From positions 908,501-972,500 of the forward strand of contig CALNXK010000046.1 in the NCBI GenBank assembly GCA_942486035.1: 64,000 bases of DNA, written 5' to 3'. The notes beneath the pieces are model-generated. The model was not told the origin of the DNA. It made no database searches and saw only the letters and a list, made by a program, of their open reading frames with translations. The stretch is from Porites lobata (taxonomy: Eukaryota > Cnidaria > Anthozoa > Scleractinia > Poritidae). Made by a program: the position numbers and the translations under genes. Numbering within the stretch: the first letter of the stretch is position 1; each line of letters begins with the position of its first letter. This document shows positions 44,930-59,900 of the stretch, in pieces.

Positions 44930-47900
44930 GTGAGTTATTTCCGTTCAGATGTGGACAGAACCCTTGTTCATCGCTATTTGCATCAAGACGAGACTAAACA
45001 ATCTCTTCAACACTTTCGGATTTGATTTTTAAAAAGCCTCCGACTTCAAGTTATTCTTGTTGATAAAAAAGCTAAAATCATAACCATTCTTAAAGTTTTG
45101 TTGAAGGTGCTTCAGTCTGCATGTAAGGTCAACACTTGTGCACTTACGGTTTTAAGTAAATAATAGTCTGGCCGTAATTTTTTTAAGGGACGGAAAAATA
45201 ATGGTGCGTGTTTATCTCTTTATGGCTGGTGACCTATAATGTCAATACTACAAAGGACTCGACTGTTTTTTTTCTTTTTTCGTTGTCTGCTTTTTTGATT
45301 GTGCTCTCCACTAAGGCTGGGAAAATGCAAATTTATACAAGTTTCAGATAAAACGCCATTACGATATCCATTCCTGTCCGCAAGTTGTGTAGGATTAACT
45401 AGACGCACGGTAATTTTATGTTTCCATTATCATTCCTTGTTGTTAGCTATGAAAGTTTTTGTGGTACTCTGCCCACCATTCAGTCAAAATCTCCATAAAA
45501 GACGAGTTGATAACCGTTCTGAATATGAAATTGCCCAACTGAATGGCAAGGAGTAATGCATGGTTATACATTTTTTTAACCGATTACAGGGAACGATGCA
45601 TCATGTTGTTTTATAATGAAAGAGGAACTAAATTCTCTTGTGTTTATCGGTGTTGTGCTTCATTTCAGGGCTGTTGGACCAAGCTTGGATCAAGTCGGAC
45701 AACAGGTACGTATGTGTAATTGATAGTGCAATTTCGCAGTCCCTCTTGGGTAGCCACAACTGCTACTGATCTGGTTTACCTATGTACAGTGTGTACTTAC
45801 TATGAATATAGGCAATGTGAAAGAGTATCAGCAAGACTGCTTCTTGTCTCGTCACGTAACTAAGTGTTCCAATACAAGAAACCTTCTAACAACCGTAATT
45901 GCTGCGTTCCATAGAGGCTCATTGTGCTGTCTTCCAAGGTGAAATTTTTGCTAGTAATTATTGTTAGATTTGCTATTTGAACATCACCTGCAATAGTCAG
46001 CATATTAATTTGTTGCATGTTTTCCTGTCAAGATGCCTTTAAGTTGGCATATTGATTTGTACTGTAGATTAGCTTTTGTTATGTATGTATCTTTAGGAGC
46101 AGTAGCCAGGGGCCATATTAATGAATGCCTCACTAAAGCTCTCGGGTGGCAAACATTAGTAATGATAAATCTTTATTTATGAGGGTTTTTTTTATTTAAG
46201 AGTGTCTTATAAAACTTGCCACAGGCTGTTGTTGATCATGATATAAGGTCAGGGACAACAAGACAGCTCAATTACAGTTTTAGTTATTACTTCCGCATAT
46301 TTGAACTGTAATTAATATCAGATTACATTCCCTGAGACTCAACAGACAAAAAGTCACCAGCTTGAGACGCTGTTGCTGAAGAAGCAGTACCATATACATA
46401 GAGACTCCAGAAACCAGTATTAAATTTGTAAGAAAAAAAGTGGACGGTTTTATAAACTAACCTGGATGGTGTATTTAAGAAGCTGACTGTTAATAAACAA
46501 TTATTGGCTGAGGCTTTGTGATATCCTTAATAACCAAGTTCGAGCTAAGTGTTATCAACTGAGCCAAAGGCCGAGGCTGACAACACTTACTGAGACCTTG
46601 ATTATTACGGATATCACAAAAACTGAATCTAATAATTGTTTTCTTATACATTGTTTTAAAGAAAATAACAACAAACACACCATTCCAAGGAACCTGAATT
46701 GATATTGTTATTGGAAATCATGCATTGCGGGCGCAACCTACAGATTAGTCTGTAGGTTGCGCTGATTTCGAAAATTAGCTGAGGGCTCTTAGCCATTGGG
46801 AAGACGGATAGTGAGTACAATGTGTAATATAAGTTATTAGCTTAGCTCCCTTTGAAAATGATAGCAAAATATGTTTTCCCATTCACAATCTTGTGATAAT
46901 GACGGGCTGTTCTGAGTGGTTGTTCTACTAGCTCTGTAGCATCAGGCAGCCCTTTTGCTGTGCTCTGTGAAAGATATGAGACTGTTATGAGATTGATAAC
47001 ACAACAAAAAATAGGGGCAAATTTAGTCTTAATTGCCTCACCTTTCATTGGTAACAAAAAGAATTTAAGTAGAATAGAGTCTCAGTGATGACTCCAAGGA
47101 AATATTTTGCATGGGCTCTAGTTTGTATTTTCTTCATGGTAATCAAAGAAAAGAAATGGTATAAAAAGCTGAGACAGTCTTGTCCTTTTTCAATAATTCC
47201 TTGCTTGATTTTTTTGCAACAATCATAAAGTTGTTAACATCTTTAGTTACTTTTCACTATTTCTGTAAAAATTTTGATTTGGTTGATGAATATATCCACT
47301 GAAAACTGGGTGGTCAAAATGATTATGCTTCGAAATTAGCGGGGATCATCGTAGCAAAGGACAAGCTAAGCAGGCTTTTGTATTTGTCAAGCCGGCTTTT
47401 TCTCCAACTTTACCTCAAAAATTCCCCACGTCTTTGTTTGCAATTGAGCTGGTAGCAAGCTCTTTTTCAGCCGCGGAAATTAGCCGTAATCCGGGACTTA
47501 GCGACAATTCATGGTTATTTTGGTTCCATTGGAACCAGTCAAGGCTAAGTAGTCACTAATTTGGAGATCATGCTCTCCTACTTTTTAATTAGCCTGAAAA
47601 TAACGTTAGAGTCAATTATGATTAGTTGATGATTTACTCTAAGAGTCAGTCTTATTTCTGTCATATTGTATTTTCTACATCCTCACCGAATTTCTGTCAC
47701 AATTTAAATTGTCAATTTGTAGATTCCTTAATCTTAAGGAGTATTAACAGCTCATTGTTTAGTTTTCATTGAAGGAAGTTGACTTGTTCATTACCGTGAA
47801 GTAAATTTACAACCAGTTGTTTTTTGCCTTGGATAATTATCTGTGTAGTCTACATGTGTCTTGCACGATATTAAGGGGCTAGGTCATGCTATTTGCTGTC

Positions 47901-50900
47901 TTTTTAAAAAGCTGAAACTTGTCCTTGCATCGATTGAATTAAAAGTTCAGTTTTGTTTCCTAATAAGACTATATTTACATGTAGGCATCGAAAGTCATCT
48001 GTTGCAACGGATGGAAACTTGAAATAGTTGGGATAATGTTTTCAAGTTTTAATAATTTGCCTGCAAAAGTAACCGAAAGATTATTATGGTGAGTGCTCCT
48101 TATATTTACAGGAGTATTTACACTGTGGTGTAAAGGTAAAGATGCTGATTAATTAATGACCTCAGCACCGAACTGATCTGAAACAGAAACATCTTTGTGG
48201 TATAGCCCCTTTTAACACTGAAAAAGTGGTTCCCTTTTTTGTCTGTAATTGCAAAGTCAAGGTCACTAGTTCTATATTTGATTGGTACTTGTATCTCACT
48301 GCTTCGTAAATATCACCACCATAGACCACCTGCGGAAGATGTAAAAGTTAAACAAGTCGTAATAAGTGCATTCCAGTGTCAAGAATACTTAGTTTGAACA
48401 TCTTTTAGAAGTGAAAAAGTTGAAAGTTGAAAAAGTGTTGTCTCTTTTGTTGTTACCTAAAGTAAAATAATACTTTTCGTCTTCAAATTAATGAGCTAGA
48501 GTTTGAAACTTGTATTTTATTACAGGTTGCTGTTTGAGCAGAATAAAATCTCTGATCAAAATACAATGATTTGTTTATGGGAGATGGAACTTGTTTTATT
48601 CTGTTGCCAGCTCTTAAAACTGTGTTCTGTTCTTTTGGCTGAATTGAGTAGAAGAACCTTGGTTTTTCTCTTTTTGTGCCATTTAATCCTCTTGTAATTC
48701 TATTGTTTAGTAAAACATAAATTATTCATTGTGTGTGTTTTGGTCTCAATCTGTGAATTCTTTTAACTAAAAGAACAGTTAAGTTCTGGATTTTTCTTAT
48801 GTGATCACAGTTTGACATATTTATGCAGAAGGAAAAGGGTTAAAAGGCTTGTTTACGTATAAGAATTTTGAAAAACCTTCTTGAAGGAGTTGTAGTTGGA
48901 AATTGGTTGATAATGATGCATTAAATATTTACTACCCCAAAATAAGACACATGCTAACATTTCACTCTATGGACCAACAATTGACTGAAGTTTTGATTCT
49001 CTGTGTGACACTCATTTTTTAATCTGAAATCCTGTTCCCCCTGACAAATGGCGAGGGTAAGTGAAGATCGTTTTTTTGCACTGTCTAAAATGAAAATAAC
49101 TGGGTTTTTGGTGGTTAAGACAGCATTTATATTGATTTAAGGTGATACAAGTTGAAACTGTTGCATAATAAAGTAAAGCCAGTTATTTTGTGCCCTACTT
49201 CATTTAAAACGGAAATAGCATTTTCTCTCATAAATTGTGCTTTGGAACATTAAAATGTTAATTTATTTGGTAGATACCCTCCCCCTCATTTGGTCATGTT
49301 AACCCTTTATATAATAATTATGAATAAAAATTATCCTTGGACATTTTTTGCAGACTCTTAGGTATCCTAGCATTGATAAAAAAATCGATTCTTTAGTCAT
49401 GACGTTGCCAAGAAGAAAAAGAAGTTCTCTCAGTTCCCTAGCTAAAAATGTATTATCAAAATCGTTCAAGTCTTACCTTCAAGTAAGATGTGCTATGATA
49501 TTAAATTGTGCAGGACTCATAGAAGACTTGAGTCGCTATGGTCCTGCTTTCTCTGTAGAATTTGTATCATTTTGATACTTTGTTGGAATTGAATTTGAAT
49601 TTGGGGCATATAAAGTCAAGAGACTGTCAGATTAGGGTGGACAGTGAATATGGTTTGTTTGTAGAGCTTGCTTAGCCAGGAGTCAATATTTCTTTGTTGT
49701 TTAAATTTACTGAATGCAACAATTTCTTGTCAGTTCTCTTACATAGGAGAAGATGAACTGCCAGATGTTAAGAACTCTAAATCACCTGACAGTGGAAGAA
49801 GAAATGGAACAAGACCAGGAAAGCCTCGATCAGGTCGCAATAGGCAACCAAGAGATACTGACTACTTCATCAGGTGCAAGCAACTGTTCTTGTTTATAGA
49901 TATTATTTATTCTGGTTTTATTCCATTATAACGTAGCTTTGTGTCACTGTTAACCTAGTAGTGTGCTTTTACATACCCGTGGAATGATTTCATCTAAATA
50001 TTAAGAGCACCCTAAACCTTTGAAAATTATCCATTAGTTGTCTGTCTCCTGAAAAGCCTTTTCAGCCATTAATTTGGTTAATTAATTGATTGTTAGGATG
50101 TGGTTAACAAATTTTCTTTTCTCATTTTAACCTTGTACATTATTTTAGTGACAGTATGGCGAATATTTTGAAAATAAAGAAAATTAATTTATTTTGGATG
50201 ATATTTTGTGGATTTCTTATTGCCCATTGACTTTGCTTCTCCGTTATTTAGTTCTTTGCAAGAGAACAATATTGCTTTATGTAAATTATGCATTTGGACA
50301 AAATAATTGATTGGTGTAAATTCCTACTTTGTGTGTCTCTTTTTCAGCTAAATTTCTTCGAAGCCGATTTGAAGGTTGTTATGGATGAAATTTCTATTCT
50401 AAATACCACATCAACTGTGTTAGTTTATTCTATACCAGACAAAATTATGTGCAGCATTTTTCTACCTATTTTTATTTTCTTTAAGCGGAAGTTTTGAATC
50501 ATGTGTTAGATAAAAGATGATGTTCACTACCTTCTGTAATGTCTATTATTTGAACTGCAGTCATAGTTTTTGTATCCCTTTAGCTCTAATGTTGATCAAC
50601 ATTGCTCTAATGCATTATTTTAATCTTTCCTTGTCATCCAAGGGGTGAATCAATATATTGCTCATAAGAGTTTTGGAAATGATCAACTAGATTATCATGA
50701 CAAACACAAATTCTCAGTAATACTAAAATGAGAGATGTAAGGAGAATTGTGTAGAGATTAGCAGTAATCAATGGTTAGGAAGTGCAGGGGAAGATATGGG
50801 TTTACCTTGGATATGTGATTGGTGAGAACCACTTTCATAATTGTGTACGTGAATCAGAGAGAGCCCTTTTAGTTGCAGTGTCAACAAAAGGAATCATGGT

Positions 50901-53900
50901 GGATCATGAGTGTAGAAGCTGAATTGAACAACACAGTAAACAATACTCATATTTAATTCAACAATTTTATTCCCAGTTGCTTAGATACAATTAGCCTGCG
51001 AATAATGAGGTACCAAGGAGAGAAGGCTGTATTCGCAGGCAAAGATACAGCAAAAACAGTAATGCATGGCACAGTGCTCAGCCTGAAATGTATACAGTCA
51101 CGACTGCAGGAAGTCCTATTACTCAATCAGCGATTCAATCTGTGTTCAATGACCAAAGGCTGTTTATATGCAGTAGAGAATAATGAGAAAGCTTAGTTTA
51201 CCACTAGAGTTAAAAGCTTATTGAAGCCTTCAGGTGACGAGCAACATAACTTGCTTGGAAACGTATAAAAATATAAAAATATAAAAACCACATGCATTGG
51301 AGTGAAACCTTAATAAACTTAATTTACATGGATTTCTAGACTCTGGTAACATTTGTATCTTACTGAAAACATGTCCATTACTAATCTGAGATCAGGCTCT
51401 ACTTTCATTTTCCTGGTTCAAAAGGTTCTCGGCCAGCAAGGCTAATCAAAAAGTCTCACATTTAGTACAGTATCGATATACAGTTGAACTTCCTCTAATG
51501 GCCTGCTCTCTACATTATGGCAGTTTTTTGGCGGGCAGTTGTGAATCCGACAATGATTGTTGCATCTCTTGCATGTGCCTGCACGTGATTACTGTGCCAT
51601 CAAACTTTGTGGCCACATACCATGCATATTAGTTGGTAGAACACGAGCATCGCAAGAATGTGGACAGATTTTGAAAAAAAATTCACAAAACAGTGTATAA
51701 AGTACCGCAGACCAAGACTTCTTGGTCTACGGGCTCTTTCCGCAAATATAGTTCAGTGAGGTTTTGCTCAAGCAAGAATTATTCTTTTGATATTTTTCTG
51801 CCAAAGAATGAATGCTCTTCGTGACAAATAAAGGAACAGTATTTTTCCTAATTTTAAGTGATGTGTACAAAGTCCTAATACATTTGATCTGTTACACTAA
51901 TTTTTATTTTAGTATAACCAGTTTAAGAGATCCTGATTTTTTTTCCTTTGAGATAATATATCTTATTATTATTAGATATACATTGTAGCTACTCTAAACT
52001 TTGAGTTGAAATAAAGGCTATAGATGTATGTATTTCTTATTTTTCAAGTACTACACGTAAAATGTCAGAAAACCATGAGCAACAGAAATTGTAGAATAAG
52101 TGTTTTTGACCTGCCCAGCAATAAGTGAAGTAAGTTAATATATCTTGAGACTAGAACAATAAACGTTTTTGGACTACAAAGATACCTGCAAGCACTTCGT
52201 GTTTTTTTCTTTCTTTTCTTTTTTTTTTAATCGCAGCCTGCCATCTTCCTGCAAACACCTCCTTAGTATGTACACCCCTAGATTATGGTCATTTGTTTTG
52301 GCCCCAAAATACTTAATTTTACTGTCAATTAATACCAGAGAGCTACTTGCATTTTCCCCTCGTTCTTCTTATCAACATTCCAGTTAACTAGCTCAATGTA
52401 GCTGTGGGAATTTGCAAGGTTCTGGTTACTGTATGTTCTTTTGTATCCTTAACTTTTTCTACTCTCCAGTCCAATATTAGTTCTAAAAAGTATATTGTAC
52501 TGAGCTGCTTGTTAATGTTGCCATGTTACTAGGATTCTTGTGCCGCCCACCATGGTTGGTGCCATTATTGGCAAAGAAGGAAAGAAAATCAAAGATCTCA
52601 CAGACAAAACAGGAACGGAGTAAGTCTCTTTAAATTTAGTGATGGCCTTTCATATATTTTTGATTGTAAATAACGTTGAATTTTAAACTTCAATTATGGC
52701 TGCTGGTAAGTTTACGTTTTAGAAAGGGCATGTGTCTTGAGCCAGATCACCATTTTAGTTGGACAGACTAGAACGATTGGACATGCATTATACTAACTCA
52801 TATTTTCAGTACAATATACGCCGTCAAGTTAAAAGAATAATGATATTCTTTGGGTATTTTGATCTGTCTGGTCATCATGTCTGACCTGCAGGTTGGATTT
52901 CGTCTGGGATTTAACAAACTTAAGCCAGGTATTGTCCATTGACTGGATGATATTTATAGCTCTGTGAATCATTTTGCTGCCTAACAATATTATTTATTTT
53001 TTAAGCTATCTTGATCAACAGTTCTTCTTCATCATGGGTGATTAAATTGGTTAATTTCAAATGTCAATGAACCAGTTGAAATTTCTTAGAATTAGTGTGC
53101 CCATAACTAAATCAAATTATAAGCCATGTTCACAATTCTTGACATTCTTCCTTCAGTACATGTGTGAATAAAGTAAATATTATTTCAGTATAGTTTTGAT
53201 CGAGATGCCTCTAACATAAATCACTCAGCCATAACCTTGTAAACCTTGCCTTTTTGTCTCTAGCATCACTGTTCACAAGAAAGATGACAAAACTCCATTT
53301 GAAAAGGTATTTCCTTCATCAGATGGCTTTTCAAATCATATTAGAAGTGTGTATTATTTTAATGATGCAGGGGGTATACCAGGGGTTTCAATAAGCACTG
53401 ATGACTGATAAAAAGCGTCTGCTACTTAACTCAGAGAAGTCGGCTACTATTTTCCCGAAAGAAGAAGCAACTAGTTTTAATAACATCGTAAACAAATAAT
53501 ATATCATAAATCTGATGGAAATTTCATTCTGTGTTTTCACGAAAGCTTATTATGTGAACGCTGTAGGTCAGTCAATTTTTTAGATATTTCTTTATAGGTT
53601 CATGCATAGTTTGTTCACAGGCGAGTGTGCGTTTTGATTATAGTCATTGCTTCCATGAGTTGTGTGTGTGGCTGATAAATAACTTTATTGAAACTTGGGT
53701 GAACACTTTATTTTCTTAAATGTACGCAATTGTACTCCATTTAGTCCCCAGAATTCTGAAAATCAGAGTTCAGGGCTTTTCAAAGTTGGACTAAAATTAT
53801 AATGCCGGTGCACGTTGTTGATACTGTTGGTTGCTCTTTTCAAACCTGCTGCCTACTTCAGTTTTTATTGAAACCCCTGCATATACTGAACAGTCACAGG

Positions 53901-56900
53901 TTGTCCAACTTATAAAGTTAATGTAACAAAATTGCAAAGCAATACAAGACATTTTTTGTCATGGTCATTCCCTGAAGCCTGAGCTAGATAACAGTATTTT
54001 TTTTATCTGGTTTTGTTTTGTTTTTTGTTTGTTTTTTAGTGTGTAAAGAACAGTTACATATTTAACTGTGCAAGCATACTTGTTTGATTAGATTTATGTT
54101 GTCACACCAGAATTATTATGCAACTGCAGGCCATTAATCAGCGCATAATTGGTTGGCATATACAGAAAGAACAAGATGAAAAAAGCCCCCTGGTGGGGAG
54201 ATATACACCACTGTGCTCTGATGACTCCATACAAGTCCTTATAAATTGACTTAGATATTAACGTTTGTGAACCAGGCCTATTTAAGAAGGATTGGAGCAT
54301 GAGAGTGCTTATATCTCCAAGACTGCCAAAATACTTTAAATGTGGCCACTCATCCCATGTCATTCCCCTCATTGAAACAATCCCTTATTTATCTCATGCA
54401 TTATCACAGAATTTTTTCATTACATCTTCTTTGGCACTCGACAACTGGGGGCAAAAATATTTTCAAACTTTTGGCTATAAGCCAAAGCTGTCAATTCCAA
54501 TTGTTTTTGACAGCTTCTAGGTAAGGTAAAAAATACAGTAAGCTTAAGATTTATAAGTTTTTCTTTTTCGAGAAAAAAAAATGGTTCTCTGAGAGGACAT
54601 GTGCATGCTGTCAATGAATAGTCTGTACAATGACTGGTAATAACCATATGGTCCAGGGGTGTTGCTTTAATAATTATATTCATCACTTTTAACTTCTTTG
54701 TCCCCACACTGTTGGGAATTGTGTTTCTTTGTTGCAAGGTTTTTGAGATTGTAAAAGTGGGATCAAGTACCCCTCTAGCAGAGTTTCCTTTCTGGCATGC
54801 GTTCTACCATGTACAAGTCCTTCGCATGGCAGACTTTCGTGTCACTTGGCTTGTTTACATTCGCTCATATTGTGTGCCTATGGCAAATTTGAAGCAACAG
54901 AAGTGATCTCAAAAACTCTATTTTGGCGTAATGCTTTTGTTACTCAACTGTCACTGGGCGTACTGAATTTAATAAAATTATGAAAGAAAAATACCAAATT
55001 AATTCTGGTCTTAGTAGTAAACAATATCATTGTGCCAAATGGCCTATTTGTACTAGCAGGCTGATTGTTACTGAGTGGACTTTTCATCTTGTTCTGTCTG
55101 GATGTTCTAACCAACCCCATGATTTAACAATTTTAGCTTTTGTGACATCTTTTCTTCTGTACCATTTGTTTGTTGGTCTTGACGTTAAAATATTGGTACA
55201 TTTGCAATGTCATGTCAGACAGTGGGTAATGAGATGTAATTGCTTATTGTTAAGGTGGTAGAGATTGTTGGAACTCCAGCGCAGTGCAGCGAAGCTAACC
55301 TCAGCATTCACAGAACAATGCGTTCTGAAACTGACCCTGCCAAGAGAAGGTAAGTGTATCTCATTAATAAATGTGGTACTTTGGGAAGTTCCCTGGAAAG
55401 ATGGTGAAGCCACAAGCACAAGAGCCAAGTGTGTAGGGTAACCATAGCAACCCAGTGAGGGGCAACCACCAGTCACCTTTGCACTGAAAAATACTGGAAC
55501 AATGACACTTACCTCATACTTACCACAGAGAGGTTAGGAGGGCAGGGAGTTAATTTGCCGAACACAGTCGAAAACAGGCACAGTCTACGTGAGAATGAGT
55601 TAACCTCAACAGCAGAGCTGTAAAGGATGCTTGCAACCGGGTAGGCTGCTGACTAGCATTGTTTCACTCTTAACTTCGCGTAAATTACATTTAACCACAT
55701 TTAAACTCATCAATTGAACAATCGATGGGCTTGGGGAAAGTGCCTGCTAAAATAATGTAATTTTGAATTTAGCCCTCTCAACAATTTTTGTCACTCTTAA
55801 GCCGAACTTTGTTTATAATGAATAAATAATTAAGTATAAAGTGTAATTTAGGCAAGGTCTAACACAAGACAACACTGGCAAGTGGTCTTCCTCGTGTATC
55901 ATATCTGGGTCTGTCTTTGGCCATTTGGAGTGCTCTAGTAACAGTAGTTCAGCGCTGCAATAACAGTCAGTCATTGGGCATTGGCTGACCAAAATTTGTT
56001 AGTGTCTGACAAAATCCTACCTGTGTTCAGACATTATGTCCGGAGAATGTTTTTTTATGGTAAATCAATTACGGTAAGGAAGAATAAAAATCTGCCTCAA
56101 CTAAATCTTGCTTTTTGTTAGGATGATCTCCAAGTCACGAAACAACATTGACTTGGGTAACAAAGCTTTCTTTCACATTAAACTCTCCACTGAGGTTGTC
56201 AGTGTGATGGTGTGTGGGTGGTTGTTGTTCACAGGGTTGTCATGATTACCCTCTGTGCTTGTTGGTGGCTCCCTCAGTTTACCCAGGTGCCTTCCACACA
56301 CCCATTGTATTGGTGATGGGTTTACTTGGCTTATACATGGTCAATACTTAGTGCCAGACCAAACGACCTCTGTCTTGGAGAGAGTTCACTTCGAATAAGA
56401 GGTGGATACAGTTTGTTGCGATGAGGAATTTGTAATATTCTGCTTATACCTTTTTTGAAGGTGAATGTAGGGTTAAAAATAAATATGATTCTTGTGAACT
56501 GATGGCAAATAGAGCATTTGTGGCATGCTCCCTACAGCACAGCTTAGAACACTGATAATGTAGGCTTTGACCAGTCAGAGAATGGGAACTTCTCTACTCA
56601 CCTAAGAAGTAAATTAATAAGCTAACTATAAGACTGTCAATAGTAGTTGCTGTTTAGTTGTAGACTGTAGTTTCAAATGTGCTCTTCTAAGACTTGTATT
56701 TATGTGCAGGACCTTAACCACTGACTGTATTTATTGACTCAGTGGTCCTTCTGTTTGATATCAATCTTTCTCAAGTGACTGAGATAATCTGTTATCTGCC
56801 TTTTAGCCCTGTGGTGGAGATGCGTGTTTTGATTAACAGTGCAATTGCTGGAAAACTGATTGGTATGCAATTTGAATTTTTTAATGTATACTCTTGCTGC

Positions 56901-59900
56901 TTGATCTAGGTTCTTCAATACATCTCAAGTGTAATTGTCAATTCATTTGTTAGCTTTGATGAATGAGGTGTTAACGCTCATGTGAATCACGAGACCATTA
57001 TTTTTTAAATTTATTGTTATAGGTAAACAGCATGTTCATCTCAAATGTATAACAGACCAAACAGGAGTTACCTCAGTTCGAGCAAAAAAGTAAGTGTCTT
57101 AAGATGTTCAGTATCATCTACTGAACAGAGAGATACCAGTATCCAGTTAAATAGACCACAAAACACCAAGGCCTCCATACCCTACTACCTTTGACTTTCT
57201 TCAGGTTTTTTAACAATTTCGAAAACCATTTTATCTTTAATTTTTTGTCAACTCTTTAGGCAGTTAAATGTAAAAGTATTACAGTTGAATCTCCATTAGG
57301 GGACCACCCTCTATTAAGCGGCTTCCCTCTATTAAGTGGCCAGAAATCTAAGTCCCAAATTAATTTTAGAAAAGAATGGGAATTTAAACCTCTATTAAGG
57401 TGGCCATGACGGTGGCCACGTATTGGCCATCCCAACGAGAGTTCTCCCATTGTTGTCACCTCTATTAAGCGGACATCAAGAGCTTGATACACTTTACCCA
57501 GTGGAGTTTGGCTTCATTTTAAGAATCTGATGAAGGAAAATACAGTCCCAGATAGAAGTTGAGGACCAAAAATGGGTGTTTGTTTCAAAATAAAGTGATG
57601 TTTCTACTTGAGATTATGCTGATTTATGACAAACCTCTTTTGAGCGCCCAACTGCCTTTAAACGGCCACTCGTGGCACCCCGAGGATGGATGCTTAATGA
57701 CCTTTAATGTCGTGAAAGTCACATTTTTCAAATAATGCAGTAGGGTCTTGTACATCCTCCTTGTGTTTTAACAAAGGAGAAAGAAAAGACCAAGAGCTAA
57801 ATAGAGTTGCCCAATGATGGGACTATCTGATCTGAGACACCGTCTTGATTGCAACCTTGTGCTGAACTACTAGGGGGTCTTAAGCAACAACAATGGCGAT
57901 GGTAGTGAAAACGTCACGTAAAAAGTGAATTGGCACTGTTTCAAAACTCCATAGCTCTTATTCAATTTCATTCAATGTCAATTCAATTCTGAAGTTGAAT
58001 TCTAAAGAATTGTATCTGTAAGTACCGGTAGAGAAAAAGAAAAAGGAAATCGTTTTCTTGTTCACCTCCTCAATGAAACATGAAATTAGGAAGTTTCACA
58101 TTGCAGTTGTGCGACAGTGGCAAGAAATGTACACAAAAGCCTGTTGCTCATGCAAAGTTGTTGTTTTGCTAATCTAAACTTACTGCTTTTCTGCCATTCT
58201 TGTTGTTGTTCCTTAAGCTTCCCATTATATTCATACCGAAACAACTTCCTAAGCTCAGCCTTATCTATTTTTATCCTATGTAATGATTATTTTCTATGTT
58301 GTAAAGAAATCGTGTGTGATTAGTTAAATTGTCTTGCCGATGCCAGTTTTGTATTCATTAATTAATTTATATATTTTAAAGGTGGTCCTTTTTATAAGCC
58401 TTATTGGCTTCCTTGGGCTCCCTTAATTCATCTGTTTTTTTTTTTTGTTAATTTTGTTAACATATTATTATTGAATTTAATTGGCAAAATGATGATAAAA
58501 TAACAAAAAATAAAAATAACACCTCGGCATTTAACCTTCTGATCTTTGTTTTAAAGGGATGACTACAACCCATTAAATCATATGGACAGAGTGATTACAA
58601 TACAATGTCAGCTCCCACCAGAACCGTTAACCTTAGATGAAAACACTATGCTCAGTCCACTTGAGGAGGAGGCACTATCGAAATGTAGTCAAGCGGAAAA
58701 TATGGTTAGCACTAGGGCCGATGGCTGCTTTAAAACCTTAAAGAGAGAGGTTAGTGAACCACAGTCTGTCTTTTTTAATTAACATATTTACACCTTAGCA
58801 GCTTGTAATCCCCCACATGGAACCGTGGACACTGTCAGCAGGGATGCCGCTAAGAGCTGACTGCCGGCTAATTTTGCTGGCTGAAAAAAACCCTTACCAC
58901 TGGCTCAAATAACACTAGAAAACTTAGGTTGTTAAAGAAGGTAAAAATTAAAATGGTGATAAATAGAAAATGACTATGGATGGTTTTGGTGGAATGGGAT
59001 CAACAGCAGCCTAGGTTGTTTGATGCAAAAATATGTTCTAGCTTCTTTCAGTATTGTGACCAGTACAGTACTTGCACCAATGTGAACACTTTTTTTTTTC
59101 AAGTACCCAGTCTAGAATTTGGGCATGCTACCCATGCCTAAAAAAAAAAGGTCCAGGCCCAGGTTGTTCAAAAGCTGGATAGCGCTATCCACCGGATAAA
59201 TCACTATCCAGCGGATAAGTATTACGGGAAACAATTGCGTTATCCGCTGGATAGCGCTATGCAACGTTTGAACAACCAGGGCCAGAACGTATACTCGGGC
59301 ACATGGACACTGGTTCCCTGTGTGCACACTGTTTATATTTCAGTTCTCAGGCAGTCTACTGCTTAGCTCATGTTTCAAAATGGTGTCAGACAGTGTGAAA
59401 TGGAGTAACTATGAACATAGTTACGTCTTAAGTACTCAAAATGTGAACCAAACACCATTTTGTACTGGTACTCAGGCAGGGGTTCTCAGGAACCAAGTGT
59501 CGACAGCCCCTTAGTGAGTTTGAACTGCTATGACATACTCCCTTGTAATGCGAATCAGTTTAAATTGTTTGAATGAGACTTGTTATTCTACCCCTCAGCC
59601 TGGACCGTATCACCATCCACACCATCACCACCCTCATCAGTTCTTCATGCAACCTCAACAAGGTCTGTGGCCCCATGTTCAGTCTCACAACATGGTAAGT
59701 AACTTGGTGCTTTGAGTTTTCTTTGTTTTGTTAAGTGCAAGTGTGTTGTGAGTGTTCTATCACCTTTGTCCCTGAGAGAGGTGGAAAAATGAACACCTGG
59801 GCTTCACTGTTCAAAGATGGGTGAAGATAACCCAGAGTTGGTGTATAATTTGAATTCAGATATGAAAGCTTCAAAAGCAAATTCAGTTTAATTCATTTAG

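Larger units (their letters stand above)
52620..56806. other. IMP introns across KH1, nothing else recognised
   Basis: Apart from the exons at 53264-53306 and 55255-55349, this is A+T-rich intron without recognisable elements. Confidence 0.45.

Noticed and set aside
54094..54737. Frames of 60-105 codons on both strands within an IMP intron
   Set aside because: Lie within intron between well-supported KH1 exons and have no domain features.
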